NCBI GenBank assembly: GCA_032988165.1
Contig: JANTQF010000080.1
Coordinates: 62,001-126,000, forward strand
Direction of reading: 5' to 3'
Origin: Emmonsiellopsis sp. PD_33
Lineage: Eukaryota; Ascomycota; Eurotiomycetes; Onygenales; Ajellomycetaceae
Length of the DNA: 64,000 nt
The notes under the pieces are model-generated. The model saw only the letters and a program-made list of their open reading frames with translations, did no database searches and had not been told where the DNA came from. A program made the translations under genes and the position numbers. Position 1 is the stretch's first letter. Every line of letters starts with the position of its first letter. Positions 60,487 through 64,000 of this stretch are shown here, piece after piece.

Positions 60487-62790
60487 CATATCCCTATTAG
60501 CATGCTAAATCTTTAGGGTAGAGATCACAGAGTTTCCTCTGTATCATAAGTTTTTAAATAATATTATGAGGAAATGAGATCTCTCCTAGCTTGACCTGTT
60601 GAATATAGCTACTAACATCCTAATTATATAATTAATAAGTATTAATTGAATTTAATGGTATTAGCTCCCTACTATCTATTTAATTCTAAATACAGTGTTT
60701 ACATGGAATTCCCATATATTATGTATTAAGGCATTCTAAGGAGCATTTAATCTCAAAATTCTGAAGCTTCTTAGCATTCTCACTTCATTGATGGAGTTGA
60801 TTCATTGCATAGGATGAGATATAACCTATTAGAGAATAAAAGAGGAGTTGATTACTAAATATAGAAGTTTAAGATTTAATTATAGCCAGGCAAGTTTTAT
60901 AGTTGGAATGCTGATTTTCCCAGAATTAATAGATTTTATAGTAAGTTACTCATAAATCTCTCATAGATGTAGTGATATACTACTTTAATACTCAGTGGGA
61001 TCTCTCTATTTATGAAGAAGTATGATATCTAAAGTGAGAAAGCTTATTAGTATAATATCATATAATCTGATACTCATAAGGAATCTAAGTCATTTAAATG
61101 TAATCTACCAACTTAGAAGGCTCATTAGCTTTAAATTTGTCTTAATTCCTTCTATAATCATCCTCTATAGTTAATAAAACCACTGAATGCTAGGCTTTCA
61201 TAAAGGTATTAAAGTATTTATTGAGATTCTTCTTTCATTCTTTTAATTTAGTATTAGTTCAGATAAGATATAATTATAAAGATATTGTAAAATGCTTCTT
61301 TACATGCCTAACAACATTATGATTAATATACCACCCACAAAGAATGTAGTAACTGTCATTAAAGGTATTATTAATTGTATTTGTAAGAGTTAGCTTATAG
61401 TTGGTGATAATAATGTGAGGGTAGGAAATATCAAAATAGTAGAAGATGTAGAGGATTTAATTACATATTTAACTATATATATAAATGTTAGATCTATGCC
61501 TATATTGATGTTTAACTACTTTAGAATCATTGCTAAGGAAAAGAATCAACATCTTACTCTATTTAGCTAGCCTGTGAGTTAATTGGCCAATCAAATTAAT
61601 AAAGCTAGCTAAATAGAGTAAGATATATTCCTGTATTTATTTAGATTGAAGTCAGATGAATAATCACAGGGATACACTCTCTCCTACCTGGGTAAATCAA
61701 CTTACCTATAGTTATATTTCTTTTTATAATTTATAAATATAAAGCCTAGATTGACTGTTATATACAACTTCATAATCAACATAATGCTCAGCAGTAGCAG
61801 ATAATATCAATTCATCTTATATATATAGTTTAGAAGTAAAATATCATAGTTCTCCTTGAGGATCTTAATTGATTTGATATGAAATAGAGTCAGATAAATT
61901 ATATGATTTTCTTCATCTTTTTTTCAATCTATTATTACATCTTGATCATTCTGTGTCTGAAGCTGATTAATTAAGGCTTGAATAGATGTTCATCCTTTCA
62001 ATTCATTCTGAAGAAGTATTAATGAATAGTTATAGATATTCTATTACATCAGTAAAAACTACTGATGATATTTACCTATAATGATTTAAGTTTGATGGGG
62101 AGGAACCATGGCTTTCATAAGGTTTAGGATAATCTCCCTACTATTATCAGATAGAGCCTGCAGGTAGTATATTGAGTGAATACAACTATTCTCTGAGAGG
62201 AGATGATTATACTCATTTTTTTTTACCTGGAACTGTCACTTACTAGGGTCTCTATTAATTATCATACAAAATAAGTAATTAATTTTTTAGGTGAATATAT
62301 TCTTATATTTTCTCTCACCTATAATGATATTCTGATAGGTGCTGAAGCTATTACAGTCTAAAGACTAATTATTCCATTTTTCATAGCTATCTAGAGTGAT
62401 AATAATATAGTTAAGGCCTTTACAGCTCTTATTCAGCTGCTGAATAAGTTCATTCTTGACTATTTCATAAGGATAGCCTGTTAGATGGGGAAGTTCCTTC
62501 TGAATAGTAGTATTTTTACTGGAAATTTCAAGGTCTAGAAGAATAAAGATGGAATTATCATTTTCTCTAGGCTTCTCTCCTTCTTTCTCTATCTCTATAG
62601 CCTCCACCTATCTTTCCTCCTCCTCTACCTTCTTGAAATCTCTATCTTGCAGAAAAATGTTATCAACATTGACATTATCTTCATCAAAGAGTATAGAGGT
62701 AGGTTGGGTGTTGAACAGGTCAGTGTCATTAAGATAGGCAGTCAAATTGAACTGTGAAAGGCATTTTATGATAGAGATCTAGTTATTCAT
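60487..62790 (-). pseudogene. Decayed MULE transposase
   Basis: Reading minus from a start near 62790 through several stops gives a MULE-family transposase. The opening block has an ITDLFNTQ-like Asn/Asp-rich stretch and then an open fragment of 80 codons (62365-62607). DILLLNYIYKMN at about 61811-61848 stands for the LLDCTYKTN-type block with the first catalytic Asp changed to Asn. PHIIITNYKLTLTN at about 61389-61420 stands for the IVTDRELAL-type second block, again Asp to Asn. YILCGWYINHNV matches the C-x-WHxxKNV block. YMGIPCKHC at about 60690-60730 matches a SWIM zinc finger end. The 3' part is cut by the LTR element. A palindromic insertion separates the first two catalytic blocks. Confidence 0.88.
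61551..61624. repeat. Perfect 21-bp inverted repeat with 32-bp loop
   Basis: Arm 61551-61571 (ATCTTACTCTATTTAGCTAG plus C) is the exact reverse complement of 61604-61624. The loop holds a second palindrome, ATTGGCCAAT. It sits inside the MULE transposase, between the first and second catalytic blocks, which are about 435 bp apart instead of the roughly 200 bp I would expect. It may be a miniature transposon (MITE) that jumped into the MULE. Confidence 0.8.
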
Positions 62791-63041
62791 TGTAGTAGCA
62801 TTATATTTATTAGATATTTAAAAAGATGAATGAATTTAATTTTTACTGACCTTAATAAGCAATGGAGCTTTCCTTTAATAACTATAGCTATAGTGAATGG
62901 TAGTTACTGTGGTGGTGGTTGGGGGGGGGGGGGTTGAAAGAGGGGGGGGGGGAGCACAGAGTAGTCAGGCCACAGTGAGACAGTAGTGAGGTGGGGTTAG
63001 GCAGAGTTGGCATATTGAGCACTCATTTAGATACTAGTTAA

Positions 63042-63138
63042 TTTGTATGCAGCCCAATGTATATGCTATGTTTTTTTCCACTAGTCATTTTTTTTTTCCC
63101 TGTAGATAGTGGCATTATCCCTGTAGATATCAAGGGCT
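63042..63138 (-). repeat. MULE terminal inverted repeat, right
   Basis: Reverse-complement partner of 54310-54406, ending CAAGGGCT just before the duplication. A G-homopolymer region at about 62919-62951 lies just inside. Confidence 0.88.
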
Positions 63139-63147
63139 ATTCTGCAT
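63139..63147. repeat. Target-site duplication, right copy (9 bp)
   Basis: ATTCTGCAT, identical to 54301-54309. Confidence 0.9.
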
Positions 63148-64000
63148 GTCAAAATCCGCCCAATTAGTGCCGCCATCGCTGCCGTGTTCAGTGCCCAGTA
63201 CCACCGACTGGCTGGGGGCTGGCGAGTAAGAGATCACAGACACAGCCCTATCAATCTGTTGAGCGAGGTTTGGCAGGTAGGTTGTGGTGGGCGGCTCCCA
63301 ATCATCTAACGTGTCACGGGTTTTTCTTTTGCCAGCTTTCCTTTCTTTTTTTCTTTTCTTTCCTTTTTTTTTTGTGTTTTTATCTGGCCCTAAAACCGGC
63401 CGCACATGGGATTGGTTGGTTATCGTTCAAGATCTGAAAAGATCGTTGTATTTTGGGTCCGTTCAGCGTCCTCCGTAGTTGCACGGGTTGTCGGCGTCCT
63501 TCTGATCTGGGTCTGGCCAACCAGAGGGGCTCAAATGGGGAGTGAGTGTCTGTGTCTGCTTGGAGTGGCGCTTGCTTTTTCCATGCCCTTTTTTTTTTCT
63601 TCCTGGGAGAGAAAAAGAAAAGGAAAGAAAGCCTGGGAAACGTCCCACGGTCCATGGGTGGCAGTAGTAGCTGTGACCCTCCTTTCTGACCGGGAGGGCA
63701 GAGGGGAAGAGTAGCATGCTGTAGTATCTATCTCCCCCTCTCTCCTGCAAACAGAATTTCAAGTATGCTGCTCTCCTACTGAACACGAAATGCGTAGCCA
63801 TCAATCTTGATATGTAGTAGAAAGAGGCAGATACAGGAGGTGTAATGTGTGGTATCCTGTCTGTAAACACTTCTTGCCACACAGAGCTATTGTTGACTGA
63901 TATTTCGTAACTGCGCCACAGGCTGATGGTTCGGAACGGACAGCCGGATCGTAACGCGGGTTGACAGGGGTTAGGCGCGAGAAATGTGTATGGAGCGCCT
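63148..64000. other. Right flank of transposon, no gene supported
   Basis: CpG returns from about 63157. T-rich (63320-63375) and short open frames on both strands show no family features. It may be the promoter or UTR of a gene beyond the window. Confidence 0.45.

Larger units (their letters stand above)
54310..63138 (-). mobile_element. Mutator-like (MULE) DNA transposon, decayed, with nested LTR retrotransposon
   Basis: 8,829 bp bounded by terminal inverted repeats (54310-54406 and 63042-63138). Both ends begin AGCCCTTGATATCTACAGGG and are identical for 24 bases. A perfect 9-bp target duplication (ATTCTGCAT) flanks it. The transposase remnant on minus (60487-62790) has MULE catalytic and SWIM-like motifs. 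Inside, a Gypsy-type element occupies 54912-60480. Without that element and its extra 5-bp duplication the MULE is about 3.26 kb. Within each inverted repeat the sequence ATCTACAGGG occurs twice, 23-24 bases apart, a possible transposase binding repeat. I found no CpG anywhere inside, while both flanks have it. It is inactive by its stops. Confidence 0.93.

Noticed and set aside
54310..63138. CRISPR array or tandem satellite as explanation for the AT-rich block
   Set aside because: No regularly spaced repeats; the block is explained by two transposons with target duplications.

Overview
The window is nuclear DNA of a filamentous ascomycete, most likely a eurotiomycete and perhaps an onygenalean (inference). 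The genes are split by short introns of 50-100 bp with GT..AG ends. Their products are typical fungal proteins: MTR4, ELP1, PEP12, NDC1, SIW14, YVH1, VFA1, a GPI-anchored aspartic protease and a Zn2Cys6 regulator. I rebuilt exon structures by hand, keeping frame and family motifs continuous across each junction. No species can be named from the sequence alone.

Layout. 1-24 kb is a dense housekeeping block: mtr4 (-, missing only its last codon or so), a small cytochrome oxidase subunit (+), elp1 (+, nine exons), mevalonate diphosphate decarboxylase (-), cytochrome c heme lyase (+), pep12 (-), ndc1 (+), siw14 (-), a TatD nuclease (-) and a flavocytochrome b2-type 2-hydroxyacid dehydrogenase (+). 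24-32 kb is accessory in flavour: a Zn2Cys6 factor (+), a DHA2-type MFS transporter (-) and a large unrecognised membrane protein (+). 33-44 kb holds an AIM34-like mitochondrial SAP protein, an aspartic protease, an ACOT9-like acyl-CoA thioesterase and VFA1, all +. 44-54 kb is gene-poor, with only a Nudix hydrolase (-) and yvh1 (-).

54.3-63.15 kb is a single nested transposon. A Mutator-like (MULE) DNA transposon has about 97-bp terminal inverted repeats and a perfect 9-bp target duplication. It carries a decayed transposase on the minus strand. Its 3' part was later hit by a Ty3/Gypsy chromovirus-type LTR retrotransposon with 254-bp LTRs and a perfect 5-bp target duplication. Both are full of stops, and I found no CpG in the whole block, which points to RIP-like decay. 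The last 0.85 kb is again CpG-containing host DNA without a clear gene.

Functional links. Two genes act in RNA and translation (MTR4 in nuclear RNA surveillance, ELP1 in tRNA wobble modification) and YVH1 acts in ribosome maturation. Several serve mitochondria (COX subunit, heme lyase, AIM34-like, thioesterase). The 2-hydroxyacid dehydrogenase lacks a visible mitochondrial presequence and ends in a PTS1-like ARL; with the adjacent regulator and transporter it could form a small metabolic module, which is inference. Many CDSs here also show a recurrent switch from C-rich to G-rich coding strand towards the 3' end.
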